From contig NZ_NUZU01000004.1 of assembly GCF_002567005.1 (NCBI RefSeq), positions 1 through 64,000 of the forward strand: a DNA stretch of 64,000 nt, read 5' to 3'. Under the pieces are notes generated by a model, which was not told the origin of the DNA, ran no database searches, and saw only the letters and a list, made by a program, of their open reading frames with translations. A program made the translations under genes and the position numbers. Shown in pieces: positions 8,974 through 18,433 of this stretch (its first letter is position 1; every line of letters starts with the position of its first letter). The DNA comes from Bacillus sp. AFS073361. GTDB lineage: Bacteria; Bacillota; Bacilli; Bacillales; Cytobacillaceae.

Positions 8974-10285
8974 TTTCTTTTTCCTCTCCTAACAAGTATC
9001 TCGCAAGTTGTTTTGCATCGATTGCCGTAATATCTTCTGGGACACTTTGTCCATTGGTGATATATGCTAATTGATAGTCGTATTTGTATGCAATATTGAG
9101 GATAGAACCATAACTTGTCGTTTCGTCAAACTTAGTCAGGATCAATTTTTTGATCGGACTATCCAAAAACTCATCCAGTAATATTTCTAAATCTTCATAC
9201 TTCGTAGTTAAACTTAAAACTAAATAGTTTTCACTCTCAATCGGATGAATTAAAAAATCGTTAATCGATTCTCGATAGTTTACATCCTTGTAATTCCTAC
9301 CGGTGGTATCCATATAGATAAGATCATAGTGTTCAAGTACGTTTAGTACTTTCTCTAGTTCCTTTGCTGAGCGAACCACTTCCATCGGGACATTTAAGAT
9401 TCCAGCATAGGTTTTTAGCTGTTCTACTGCTGCAATTCGATAGACGTCGGTTGTGATCATAGCGACTCTCCGCTTTTGTTTTAAAACTTGTTCAGTAGCT
9501 AGTTTGGCGATGGAGGTTGTTTTTCCGACACCTGTAGGTCCAATAATATTGATCATACGTGTATAATCGGGGACCCTGTTTGACACCGGGATTCTCTTTT
9601 CGATGATGGCATGGATCATATTCATGATCTCTTGTTTGACAACATCATCATCCAAGTCGATGATGGACTCATATTTCTTTAGGATGGAACTCACAATATG
9701 TTCAACAATTTCCTCATCTACACCTTGTTTTTTTAAACGGTTCACCCACTTGGCAAGTCCAGAAGGCAGGGAGTTTTCCTGCTTATTACTCATCATGAAG
9801 GTCATCATCATTTTTCGCATATGCTGCAACTCATCGAGCAAAGGTTTTTCCGTTTCCAAAGTTTCCGGCTTAGAAGGTGCGGGTTCTTCCTTTTTGACTG
9901 ATGCATTTTCTTTCTTACCATCGGAAATGGATTTTTCCGTTACCGCCGAGGGTTGAGAATAGTAATGGTATAGACTTTGAGGGTTCCTGTGGAAAACAGA
10001 GTTATGGTTCTCCTCCACCTCGGTTTTTCCCTCATCAATGTGTTGCTCCAGAGAGTTGATCTCCATCTTCTCTTTTCGTTCTAATACAAATTTTGGTACC
10101 GCACCAGTACCATCTTTATCTATGGAATAAGCAGTCACTTCAAATTTTTGTTTAGTAAAAAGCCCAAACACCCCGCCTGATTTTATCGCCTTAGTGTTGA
10201 CAATAATGGCGTTATCCCCTAATTGTTGCCTCACCATTTTTAAAGCCTGAGGCATGGAATCTGCAATGATTTTTTTCGTTTTCAT
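8930..10285 (-). CDS. flhF: Flagellar SRP-type GTPase FlhF
   Basis: 451 residues. A basic N-terminal B domain and variable linker (1-170) precede the NG GTPase domain with G1 GPTGVGKTT (249-257), G2/G3 DVYRIAA and DTTGRN, and G4 TKFDET. It marks the site of flagellar assembly. The start codon overlaps the flhA stop by 4 bp. Confidence 0.95.
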   Translation of the reverse strand: MKTKKIIADSMPQALKMVRQQLGDNAIIVNTKAIKSGGVFGLFTKQKFEVTAYSIDKDGTGAVPKFVLERKEKMEINSLEQHIDEGKTEVEENHNSVFHRNPQSLYHYYSQPSAVTEKSISDGKKENASVKKEEPAPSKPETLETEKPLLDELQHMRKMMMTFMMSNKQENSLPSGLAKWVNRLKKQGVDEEIVEHIVSSILKKYESIIDLDDDVVKQEIMNMIHAIIEKRIPVSNRVPDYTRMINIIGPTGVGKTTSIAKLATEQVLKQKRRVAMITTDVYRIAAVEQLKTYAGILNVPMEVVRSAKELEKVLNVLEHYDLIYMDTTGRNYKDVNYRESINDFLIHPIESENYLVLSLTTKYEDLEILLDEFLDSPIKKLILTKFDETTSYGSILNIAYKYDYQLAYITNGQSVPEDITAIDAKQLARYLLGEEKENGSSTKPARIYASI

Positions 10286-12315
10286 ATGTTGACCACTCCT
10301 ATATTTTGGATCTCAATATCGGGCTCAAGCTCTGTATAAGCAAGGACTGGTACAGTTGGGATAATTTTATCGACTAACTGTTTCAAATACATCCGAATCG
10401 ATGGAGAGGTCAGGAAAATAGGCTGACTGCCAGCTTTAACGACCCGATTAATTTGTTCGTGTAATTCTTGTGTAATCTTTCTAGATGTTTGGGGATCCAT
10501 TGAAAGGTAATGCGCTCCAGCTTCCGTTTGTTGAATACAATCGGAGATTCCTTTCTCTAAAGTGGCCCCGGCTGTTAACACATGAATGACACCCTCGTCT
10601 GCATACTGCTCCGTAATTTGACGGGTCAAGGACTGACGGACATACTCTGTTAAAACTCTCGGTTCCTTTGTATAGGCCGCGAAATCTGCTAATGTTTCAA
10701 AGATGGCTGCTAAATCTCGAATCGAAACCTGTTCACGTAGAAGGTTCTGTAACACCTTCTGAATTTCTCCGACTGATAGTAAGTTCGGAACGAGCTCATC
10801 GACCAGATTTGGATGGGTTTCCTTTAGATTATCGATTAATTCCTTTGTTTCCTCTCTACGCAACAGCTGGTAAGCATATCGTTTTAATACCTCTGTTAAA
10901 TGCGTGGCAATGACGGAAGGAGGATCGACAATCATATAACCTAAAAGCTCGGCTTTTTGTTTCGCTTCTAAACTCACCCAAATGGCCGGCAGTCCAAAAG
11001 CAGGCTCAATCACCGGAATACCCTCCATCCCCTCTTCATTAGCTTCTTTATTCATCGCAAGAAAATGATCAAGGTATACTTCTCCTGAAGCGATCCGGTT
11101 ACCGCGGAATTTAAGAACATATTCATTTGGTGGTAATTGTAAATTGTCCCTTATCCGTATAGTGGGAATAACTAACCCTAATTCCATTGCAAATTGTCTG
11201 CGAACCATGACAATCCGATCGAGAATGTCTCCGCCTTGTTTTTGATCGGCTAATGGAATCAATCCATACCCAATCTCCAATTCCAGCGTATCGAGCTGCA
11301 AAAGGTTAATGACTTTCTCTGGACTGCTAATATCTTCATCACTAGCTTCGATTTCCGCTTGTTCCTTATCGAGGTCTTCTTTTTTCCTGTTCCGCTGCAT
11401 GGTATAAGCGCTATACGCCAGCACTCCCGACACAGGGAGAGTCAGTAAAATTCCTATTGGTGTTAATAAACCAAACATAAAGATGGTTCCAGCGACGATA
11501 TAAAGCAACTTAGGATATTGAAAGATTTGGTTCATGATGTCTGAACCCAAATTGCCGTCGGAAGCCGCACGGGTAACCGTTATCCCTGTCGCAGTGGAAA
11601 TGAGTAAGGCAGGGATTTGGCTAACCAATCCATCCCCTACCGATAACAGCGTGAAGGTGCTGGCTGATTCGGCAAACGCCATCCCATGAATCACCATTCC
11701 AATTATGAATCCGCCAATAACGTTGATCAGCAGGATAATAATTCCTGCAATGGCATCCCCCTTGACAAATTTACTCGCACCATCCATCGCTCCGTAAAAG
11801 TCAGCTTCCATTTCTACTTTCTTACGGCGGGTGCGGGCGTCCTGCTCACTGATTAATCCTGCATTCATGTCAGCATCAATACTCATTTGCTTTCCTGGCA
11901 TGGCATCTAATGTAAATCGAGCAGCTACTTCCGCAACCCTTTCCGATCCTTTGGTAATAACAATGAATTGAATAACAACTAGGATTAGGAATACGACAAA
12001 ACCGACGACTGGGCTTCCGCCAATAACGAAGGAACCAAACGTCTCGATGACATGTCCCCCATCAGCTTTGGATAATATCGAACGAGTAGTCGATACATTA
12101 AGAGCTAAGCGGAATAAGGTAGTGAGTAAGATTGCTGTTGGAAAAATGGAAAATTCCAGTGGTTCCTTGGCATTCATCGCTACCAGCAAGATCATCAATG
12201 ACAGGCTGATGTTGACCATTAAGAGAAAATCCAATAGTAAAATTGGCATGGGAATGATCATCATCGCAACAATCAATATGACTAAGACTAAAACCGATAG
12301 ATCTTTTATTTTCAT
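10282..12315 (-). CDS. flhA: Flagellar export gate protein FlhA
   Basis: 677 residues. About eight transmembrane helices lie in the first 310 residues, including the conserved FHIPEP-family region (LDAMPGKQMSIDADMNAGLI). A large cytoplasmic domain follows that docks chaperone-substrate complexes and forms the nonameric ring. Start and stop overlap those of flhB and flhF by 4 bp each. Confidence 0.97.
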   Translation of the reverse strand: MKIKDLSVLVLVILIVAMMIIPMPILLLDFLLMVNISLSLMILLVAMNAKEPLEFSIFPTAILLTTLFRLALNVSTTRSILSKADGGHVIETFGSFVIGGSPVVGFVVFLILVVIQFIVITKGSERVAEVAARFTLDAMPGKQMSIDADMNAGLISEQDARTRRKKVEMEADFYGAMDGASKFVKGDAIAGIIILLINVIGGFIIGMVIHGMAFAESASTFTLLSVGDGLVSQIPALLISTATGITVTRAASDGNLGSDIMNQIFQYPKLLYIVAGTIFMFGLLTPIGILLTLPVSGVLAYSAYTMQRNRKKEDLDKEQAEIEASDEDISSPEKVINLLQLDTLELEIGYGLIPLADQKQGGDILDRIVMVRRQFAMELGLVIPTIRIRDNLQLPPNEYVLKFRGNRIASGEVYLDHFLAMNKEANEEGMEGIPVIEPAFGLPAIWVSLEAKQKAELLGYMIVDPPSVIATHLTEVLKRYAYQLLRREETKELIDNLKETHPNLVDELVPNLLSVGEIQKVLQNLLREQVSIRDLAAIFETLADFAAYTKEPRVLTEYVRQSLTRQITEQYADEGVIHVLTAGATLEKGISDCIQQTEAGAHYLSMDPQTSRKITQELHEQINRVVKAGSQPIFLTSPSIRMYLKQLVDKIIPTVPVLAYTELEPDIEIQNIGVVNI

Positions 12316-13406
12316 GCCTTCATCCCCTTATACCGACCTTCCTGATAGTATACATAAGCCAAAATTTCGCCGACTGCATTGAACAATTCTTCCGGAATGG
12401 TCTCCCCGATGTCTACCGCAGCAAACAATGCACGAGCTAGCGGCTTATTTTCAACGGTCATAATTTTATTTTGCTTGGCGATCTCTTTGATTTTTAAAGC
12501 AATATGATCTTTTCCTTTGGCAATCACTTCAGGAGCATCCATCAATTCAATATCGTAGCGAATCGCAACAGCAAAGTGCGTAGGATTTGTGATGATTACA
12601 TCCGCCTTTGGCACATCTTGCATCATTCGATTCATGGATAACTCTCGTTGTTTTGCTCTCCTCTTTCCTTTGATTACCGGGTCGCCTTCCATCTTCTTAT
12701 ATTCATCTTTGATATCCTGTTTAGACATCCGAAGCTTTTTTTCGTGTTCAAACCATTGATAAAGATAATCGGCAGCCGCTAGTATCACCAAACTGCCTGC
12801 TACAGCCATTCCGAGTTTAATAGTTAAAGAACCAATCATTCTCACAGCGTCCCAAAGGTTCTTTTCACCTATGACAAACAACTCGTTTTTCTGTTGCCAA
12901 ATCATTCCAAAAGCAATACTGGAAGTCAGGACAATTTTTAAAATCGACTTTATTAATTCCACGATGGATCTGATAGATAAGATTTGTTTCGCTCCCTGAA
13001 TCGGATTGAGTTTTCCAAAATTCATTTTTAGTGATTCGATATTTAACATAAATCCAACTTGGATATAATTAGCAAAAAGGCCTGCTACCAGTACAACAGC
13101 AAAGATAGGGGCGACAATTTTTGCACCCTCGATCAGCAACTGTTTATATAAAACCTGTGCACTTGAAATCGATAGATCCCAAAGCATATATTCCTGAAAA
13201 CTGCCGCGATAGATTTGGAAACAACCTTCTAGTAAACTCTTTCCTCCTATCAAGAAAAAGGAGAAACAGAGCAGCAATGTTAAGGCTGATGATACTTCCG
13301 GACTCTTCAAAACTTGCCCTTTTTTTCTTGCATCTCGGCGTTTATTCGACGTTGCTTTTTCCGTTTTTTCTCCGGAAAAGAGTTGCAGATCCAGTCGAAG
13401 GAGCAT
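12312..13406 (-). CDS. flhB: Flagellar export switch protein FlhB
   Basis: 364 residues. Four transmembrane helices (about 35-215), then the cytoplasmic domain with the autocleavage motif in VIITNPTHFAVAIRY (Asn-Pro-Thr-His intact). Cleavage there switches export specificity from rod/hook to filament substrates. It ends with 4 bp overlapping flhA. Confidence 0.96.
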   Translation of the reverse strand: MLLRLDLQLFSGEKTEKATSNKRRDARKKGQVLKSPEVSSALTLLLCFSFFLIGGKSLLEGCFQIYRGSFQEYMLWDLSISSAQVLYKQLLIEGAKIVAPIFAVVLVAGLFANYIQVGFMLNIESLKMNFGKLNPIQGAKQILSIRSIVELIKSILKIVLTSSIAFGMIWQQKNELFVIGEKNLWDAVRMIGSLTIKLGMAVAGSLVILAAADYLYQWFEHEKKLRMSKQDIKDEYKKMEGDPVIKGKRRAKQRELSMNRMMQDVPKADVIITNPTHFAVAIRYDIELMDAPEVIAKGKDHIALKIKEIAKQNKIMTVENKPLARALFAAVDIGETIPEELFNAVGEILAYVYYQEGRYKGMKA

Positions 13407-13408
13407 GA

Positions 13409-14185
13409 TTACCCTCCCATTATCTTCAAAATAGAATACATCGATTCAAACATGTTATCAAAAAGCACTTTCAACAAGTAAAAAAAACTAGGTAAAATAA
13501 ATATATATATCAAAAAAAACAATAATATTTTGATCGGAGGCATAACGGCAAATATATTCATCTGGGGAACTATCCTTGCGATAATTCCTAAGGCAACATC
13601 CACAACGAACAATGTGCCGATGATTGGCGCAGCCATCATAAAGCCAAGCATAAACATTTGCGTAAGACACTCCAACAAGAAAGTGGACAGTCGTCCATCA
13701 CTCCATGCAGGCACTAATTCTTTTAGTGTAATCCAGTCAAAACTAGCTAAAATCCCTTGGATTAACAGATGATGACAATTCGTAGAAAGTAAAACCAAGA
13801 TAGCCAAAATATTTTTTAAACGTCCCGTTAACTGCGTGTTCGTTCCAAAAGTTGGATCAAAAAGATTAGCCATGGAAAAGCCTATTTGTAAGTCAATTAA
13901 CGATCCTGCCAGCTGGACAGCATAAAACAAGATATTCGCCGCCATACCTAAGACAATACCAACCAAAAACTCTTTGAGTATCAATAAGACGATTGTCGCC
14001 TCGGACACGGAGCCAACAGGTTCTTTCATTACCCCAACACATAGTACACTAAGTGCCGCACTAAAACCGATCTTGTAGTGTGCTGGTATTTGACGCCCGG
14101 AAAACAAAGGGGCGGTAACCATAAATGTAGTTATTCGGACGAATACAAGTAAAAAGTTCACCCAGGAAGATGCATCCATCGCCAT
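13409..14185 (-). CDS. fliR: Flagellar export gate protein FliR
   Basis: 258 residues, highly hydrophobic with about six membrane segments, of FliR type (LLVFVRITTFMVTAPLFSGR at the start). It forms the export gate core with FliP and FliQ. Met1 or Met3 could be the start. It lies 2 bp upstream of flhB and 3 bp downstream of fliQ. Confidence 0.95.
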   Translation of the reverse strand: MAMDASSWVNFLLVFVRITTFMVTAPLFSGRQIPAHYKIGFSAALSVLCVGVMKEPVGSVSEATIVLLILKEFLVGIVLGMAANILFYAVQLAGSLIDLQIGFSMANLFDPTFGTNTQLTGRLKNILAILVLLSTNCHHLLIQGILASFDWITLKELVPAWSDGRLSTFLLECLTQMFMLGFMMAAPIIGTLFVVDVALGIIARIVPQMNIFAVMPPIKILLFFLIYIFILPSFFYLLKVLFDNMFESMYSILKIMGG

Positions 14186-14188
14186 CTT

Positions 14189-14458
14189 TTAACCCACAAA
14201 CTGGGAAAGGTTTCCCAACAAATTTTGAGTGAATTCAACTACGTGCCGCAGCATCCACGCACCAAAGAAGAGGATCGTTAAGAATACCGCAACTATTTTG
14301 GGCACAAATGCCAGTGTTTGTTCTTGAATTTGTGTCGTAGCTTGAAAAATACTAACCAACAGGCCAACCACTAACGCCACCCCGGCAACTGGTGCGATAA
14401 CAATGAGTATTGTATAAACAGAATTTTGAGCAAGTCGTAAAATCATTTCAGTGGTCAT
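14189..14458 (-). CDS. fliQ: Flagellar export gate protein FliQ
   Basis: 89 residues with two transmembrane helices, the standard length. Conserved text: APVAGVALVVGLLVSIFQAT and TQIQEQTLAFVPKI. It is part of the FliP-FliQ-FliR export gate, in the normal position between fliP and fliR. Confidence 0.96.
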   Translation of the reverse strand: MTTEMILRLAQNSVYTILIVIAPVAGVALVVGLLVSIFQATTQIQEQTLAFVPKIVAVFLTILFFGAWMLRHVVEFTQNLLGNLSQFVG

Positions 14459-14474
14459 GGCTCACACTCCCTTC

Positions 14475-15221
14475 TTAGAAACTCATGAGTAATGATTTGA
14501 CTATTAAATTCCAACCATCCACCAAAATAAATAATAGGATCTTAAACGGCAGCGAAATCATCACCGGCGGCAGCATCATCATCCCCATTGACATCAAAAT
14601 ACTTGAGACAATCATGTCTATGACTAGGAAGGGGATAAATATCATAAATCCCATCTGAAAGGCTGTTTTTAATTCACTAATGGCATAGGCCGGAACTAAA
14701 GCTCTAAGTGGGATATCTGTCACTTGATCAGGTCTTTTCATACCTGCATAATCCATAAACAATGCTAAGTCTTTCTCTCTTGTCTGTTTGGTCATAAATT
14801 CCTTTATTGGTGTACTTGCTGTTTGAAATGCTTCTTGCTGACTCATTTTTCCGGCCATAAACGGCTGCAGTGCCTGGTCATTCATTTCCGAAAATGTTGG
14901 CCCCATGATAAAGAAAGTCATAAAGAGTGCTAAACCGATTAATACTTGATTCGGCGGCATCTGCTGGGTACCCAGGGCATTACGAACAAACCCTAGCACG
15001 ACAATGATACGAGTAAAGCACGTCATTAAAATTAGAATAGCTGGTGCAATCGACAGCACCGTTATCAACATGATAATGCGCAATGAGTTTGCGACTTTAT
15101 CAGGTTCCCCGGAGCCCAAATCAATTCCTGGAAGAATGTTTGGGGATAGGTCAGCAGCATGTGCGATTGAAAAGACACCAAGTGTAAGAATCGGAACGAG
15201 AACGGCCAATTTACGGATCAT
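14475..15221 (-). CDS. fliP: Flagellar export gate protein FliP
   Basis: 248 residues from the ATG at 15221. This start forms an ATGA overlap with the fliO stop and has GAGGAG before it; the open frame upstream to 15314 is only fliO read in another frame. A signal-like hydrophobic N-terminus ends in AHAA. The family core follows (LTVLSIAPAILILMTCFTRI, LRALVPAYAISELKTAF, MGMMMLPPVMISLPFKILLF). Forms the export gate pore. Confidence 0.95.
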   Translation of the reverse strand: MIRKLAVLVPILTLGVFSIAHAADLSPNILPGIDLGSGEPDKVANSLRIIMLITVLSIAPAILILMTCFTRIIVVLGFVRNALGTQQMPPNQVLIGLALFMTFFIMGPTFSEMNDQALQPFMAGKMSQQEAFQTASTPIKEFMTKQTREKDLALFMDYAGMKRPDQVTDIPLRALVPAYAISELKTAFQMGFMIFIPFLVIDMIVSSILMSMGMMMLPPVMISLPFKILLFILVDGWNLIVKSLLMSF

Positions 15222-15790
15222 AACTCCTCGCCCTTTCCATTTTCTTGCTGCATATTTTGAACGTGTTTTTGAAAAACAGAGTTCCATCTTTTTTTTGAAT
15301 TCATCGCCATCCATTTAGGAGATAGACCTTCCGTTTGATTTTCATAGCCTTCCAGTAGACTTTGATATTCCTCTCCTTGGGAAATCGACCGAATCAAAGA
15401 AATCGTCTCACCCACTCCGATGATATAAATCGTCTGACCAATAAGTAAGACCTGTAAGGAACGGTTATTCCCCAGTACGTGACCTCCTAATCGGAGGATG
15501 GGCCCATTGGATTGCAATAAGCGGCTTCGTTTGGATAGAAAGCGAAATAGCACAAAGATTAAAGCAATAATGAAAATAAATGAAATAATAAATTTGGTGA
15601 ATAAAGGAAATAATGTAGGTGACTCGCTATCCACGGCTTTTGCCTGAGGTGGTTCCGATTTTTCCTCACCTTTATGAATAGAGTCATAGACGGTAGGCTC
15701 GCCAACAGTTTTAGAACCTGCGGCATAACTAGTAGATTGAAAAGAAAATAGGTAAAAGAACAGTATAAAAAAGAACATAGAGCGTTTCAT
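15218..15790 (-). CDS. fliO: Flagellar export assembly factor FliO (FliZ of Bacillus)
   Basis: 190 residues. N-terminal signal peptide or membrane segment (about 5-23), a short extracytoplasmic part, then a transmembrane helix (about 64-85) and a FliO cytoplasmic domain (RLGGHVLGNNRSLQVLLIGQ). It helps FliP assembly. Note the neighbour upstream: in Bacillus fliO follows cheY, here it follows ylxF. Confidence 0.88.
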   Translation of the reverse strand: MKRSMFFFILFFYLFSFQSTSYAAGSKTVGEPTVYDSIHKGEEKSEPPQAKAVDSESPTLFPLFTKFIISFIFIIALIFVLFRFLSKRSRLLQSNGPILRLGGHVLGNNRSLQVLLIGQTIYIIGVGETISLIRSISQGEEYQSLLEGYENQTEGLSPKWMAMNSKKRWNSVFQKHVQNMQQENGKGEEL

Positions 15791-15816
15791 GATTTTCTCC
15801 TTCCTTGGAGTTATTT

Positions 15817-16686
15817 CTAATTGTTTAAACTGGCGGTAATTTGAGCCGCTAACTTAGCATTTTTTTTGGCGATTTCTGTTAAAATTTGTGAACGATTATT
15901 CGTGTTTATATTTTTCATGAGATTGATCGCAACTTGAGAGTTCGTTCCCATCATAGATACAACCATTCCTGCTGATTGTACGGCCGGCATCCCTGAAATC
16001 GTTTCAGATAAGGTTTCCGTTGGATTTTCTTGGCTTTGTACGATTTCATGTATTTTCTTTTTTAGAGCATTTTGATCTGTTGCCTTTAGGATCGAAATTT
16101 CTTTAATGATTATCATCATTTGACCTGCTTTCCCGGCATCCTTCATGCTCCCGAGAATACTACTTTGCAGGTCTCGGTCCAGCAGTGAAATAGTTAAAGA
16201 GGCATCCTCTAGCGGCATGGATTCCAACATAGCAGCAGCTTTTGACGGGGGTAAATTTTCATAGATTCCTGCTACAGTTTTCATCTGATCCTTAAAATCT
16301 TGTGTTTGATTCGTTTCCAGCTGTCTCTGCAATTGTTCGAAGCTTAATTCTAAATCCTTTAATCCTTTTTGAGTGGAACTTAGTTGATGATGTAACTCCT
16401 TGATTTTTTGATTCTTCTCTTTCAATTCCGTGCGGCTTTTTAAATATTTCTCTTCCCATTCATCTGAATAATCTGTCTCTTTCACGAGCGCAGGACCAGG
16501 AATGACATGGTTTAGAACGGGAAGTTTATTTCCCCAATCTTGACCTGTCTTCCATACTGGAATACCTAAAAAATTTAATACAACCGCAGCGAATATAACT
16601 GTAAAAAGTAAAGGAAAAAAAACTAAGTAAAAAAAGTTTTCTAGTTTTCCTTGGTGTTTCTCTTCCATCTGTTTCTCTCTCCTCAT
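15817..16686 (-). CDS. ylxF: YlxF/MotE-like protein with MgtE N-terminal-type domain, copy 1
   Basis: 289 residues. Membrane helix at about 22-43, a coiled coil (about 75-125), and a C-terminal domain like the MgtE N-domain (LPPSKAAAMLESMPLEDASL, LDRDLQSSILGSMKD). Homologues lie between fliJ and fliK in Bacilli; in other bacteria MotE acts on MotC/stator folding, but the Bacillus role is not settled. It overlaps fliJ by 4 bp. Met7, with GGAGAG before it, is an alternative start. A paralogue lies at 62591-63382. Here it is followed by fliO, not fliK. Confidence 0.82.
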   Translation of the reverse strand: MRREKQMEEKHQGKLENFFYLVFFPLLFTVIFAAVVLNFLGIPVWKTGQDWGNKLPVLNHVIPGPALVKETDYSDEWEEKYLKSRTELKEKNQKIKELHHQLSSTQKGLKDLELSFEQLQRQLETNQTQDFKDQMKTVAGIYENLPPSKAAAMLESMPLEDASLTISLLDRDLQSSILGSMKDAGKAGQMMIIIKEISILKATDQNALKKKIHEIVQSQENPTETLSETISGMPAVQSAGMVVSMMGTNSQVAINLMKNINTNNRSQILTEIAKKNAKLAAQITASLNN

Positions 16687-17117
16687 ATCCTTCGGGAATA
16701 GCGTAACACGGCGATTTCATCCAGCATGACTTGTTCTGTTCGTTCCAGCTGCTTTTGAAAAGCATCCTTTGAATTTGCCTTCCATTGGTTCCACATCTTT
16801 GTTTCCTGTGATTTTTCGATTAGCATCTGGTGTTTTTGCTCTACTTCCTTATGAATTTGCTGTGATTGAACCTCCAAATTTTTCTTCTGCAGGTTTACAT
16901 GATCGATTCCTTGTTGAACCTCTAAAATCTCCCATACCCTTTTTCGATGGACATCATTGTATTGGTTAAAAACCTTCTCTTTTTCCAATTCTAGCCCTTC
17001 GATTTGTTCCTGTAGTTCCAGTTGCTTGTGTTTGATCGTGCTATACTCTTGCTGAGCTATTTCCTTCTCTTTTTCTTTAAAATCCAGCACTTTTTGAAAA
17101 GAAAACTTAAATTTCAT
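16683..17117 (-). CDS. fliJ: Flagellar export chaperone/stalk protein FliJ
   Basis: 144 residues, almost entirely helical coiled coil with many Glu, Lys and Gln, and the FliJ-type start FKFSFQKVLDFKEKEKE. It links the FliI ATPase to FlhA. It overlaps fliI by 4 bp (ATGA). Confidence 0.9.
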   Translation of the reverse strand: MKFKFSFQKVLDFKEKEKEIAQQEYSTIKHKQLELQEQIEGLELEKEKVFNQYNDVHRKRVWEILEVQQGIDHVNLQKKNLEVQSQQIHKEVEQKHQMLIEKSQETKMWNQWKANSKDAFQKQLERTEQVMLDEIAVLRYSRRI

Positions 17118-18433
17118 CGCATGTCTCCAAATTGTGAAGTTAAGAAGGATTCAACATCCTCTAGATTAGAAGTTTCATAGATTCCTTGTCGTAAAAATTG
17201 GTCCATTTGCGGCTTTAGGCGGATCGCCAAATCGATGTCTCGATTCGAGCCTTTTTTATATGCTCCTATATTGATTAAGTCTTCTGCCTCTTTAAAGGCA
17301 GCCTGCAGCTTTTTAAAGTTTCGTGCTGCGTTTGCATGTTGATCCGAAGTAATATCATTCATTACCCGACTTGCACTGTTCAGCACATCAATGGATGGAA
17401 ATATTCCCTTGCCCCCAATGGAACGGTTTAGGACAATATGACCATCTAAAATTCCTCTTACGGCGTCTGCAATTGGTTCATTCATATCGTCTCCATCCAC
17501 CAGAACCGTATAAATAGCTGAAATCGACCCCTTAGGTCCAGTTCCGGCCCGTTCTAATAGCTGTGGGAGCATAGCAAACACTGAAGGAGTATATCCTTTG
17601 GTGGTGGGAGGTTCTCCAATTGCCAGTCCAATTTCTCTTTGCGCCATTGCAAATCGAGTGACTGAATCCATCACGAGTAAAACGTCCTTTCCTTGATTTC
17701 GGAAATATTCAGCAATGGAAGTCGCTGTCAATGCACCCTTAATTCGAATCAGGGCCGGTTGATCGGATGTTGCGACAATGACAACAGATTTTTTCAACCC
17801 TTCTTCTCCTAAATTTTGTTCTATAAAATCGAGAACTTCACGTCCTCTTTCTCCGATTAAAGCGATGACGTTTACATCCGCTGTCGTATTTCGAGAGATC
17901 ATCCCAAGAAGCGTACTTTTTCCAACCCCACTGCCGGCAAAGATCCCCATTCTTTGCCCCTTACCCATCGTTAACAATCCATCAATGGTTCGTACACCTA
18001 CTCCTAAGGGAGAGTGAATCCGTGGCCGGCTGAGCGGATTAGGGGGGTTCGCGTGTGTAGGCACTTCCTCTAGGCCTAGTGGCATGGGCTTTCCGTCGAG
18101 GGGCTGGCCTAAACCATCTAGAATCCTTCCGAGCAAATGGGTTCCCGCTTTTACCATCATCGGTTTGCCGCTCGCGACAACATCACAGCCAGGTCCTATT
18201 GCTCGAACTTCACCCAATGGCATGAGGAGCACCTTATTTTCTTTTATACCTACAACCTCTGCTTGAATAGGGCTATTGGACTGCGCTGGATAAATCGAAC
18301 ACAAATCACCAATTCGCACATCTGGTCCTTGAGATTCAATGGTCAGCCCAATGATCTGTGTAATTTTCCCGTTGACTCTTACCGGGTCAATACTACGAAC
18401 AAGCTTAATATAGTTTTCAGATGATAAAATCAT
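17114..18433 (-). CDS. fliI: Flagellum-specific export ATPase FliI
   Basis: 439 residues from the ATG at 18433, preferred over a start 8 codons upstream because GGGAAGGGAG stands at good spacing. F1-beta-like ATPase: Walker A GSGVGKST, then ALIGERGREVLDF, Walker B VLLVMDSVTRFAMAQREI and the SISAIYTVLVDGDDMNEP region. It energises substrate delivery to the gate; FliH regulates it and FliJ is its stalk. It overlaps fliH by 17 bp. Confidence 0.96.
   Translation of the reverse strand: MILSSENYIKLVRSIDPVRVNGKITQIIGLTIESQGPDVRIGDLCSIYPAQSNSPIQAEVVGIKENKVLLMPLGEVRAIGPGCDVVASGKPMMVKAGTHLLGRILDGLGQPLDGKPMPLGLEEVPTHANPPNPLSRPRIHSPLGVGVRTIDGLLTMGKGQRMGIFAGSGVGKSTLLGMISRNTTADVNVIALIGERGREVLDFIEQNLGEEGLKKSVVIVATSDQPALIRIKGALTATSIAEYFRNQGKDVLLVMDSVTRFAMAQREIGLAIGEPPTTKGYTPSVFAMLPQLLERAGTGPKGSISAIYTVLVDGDDMNEPIADAVRGILDGHIVLNRSIGGKGIFPSIDVLNSASRVMNDITSDQHANAARNFKKLQAAFKEAEDLINIGAYKKGSNRDIDLAIRLKPQMDQFLRQGIYETSNLEDVESFLTSQFGDMR

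Noticed and set aside
15222-15314. N-terminal extension of FliP
   Set aside because: It is fliO read in another frame; the ATGA overlap with fliO marks the true start.
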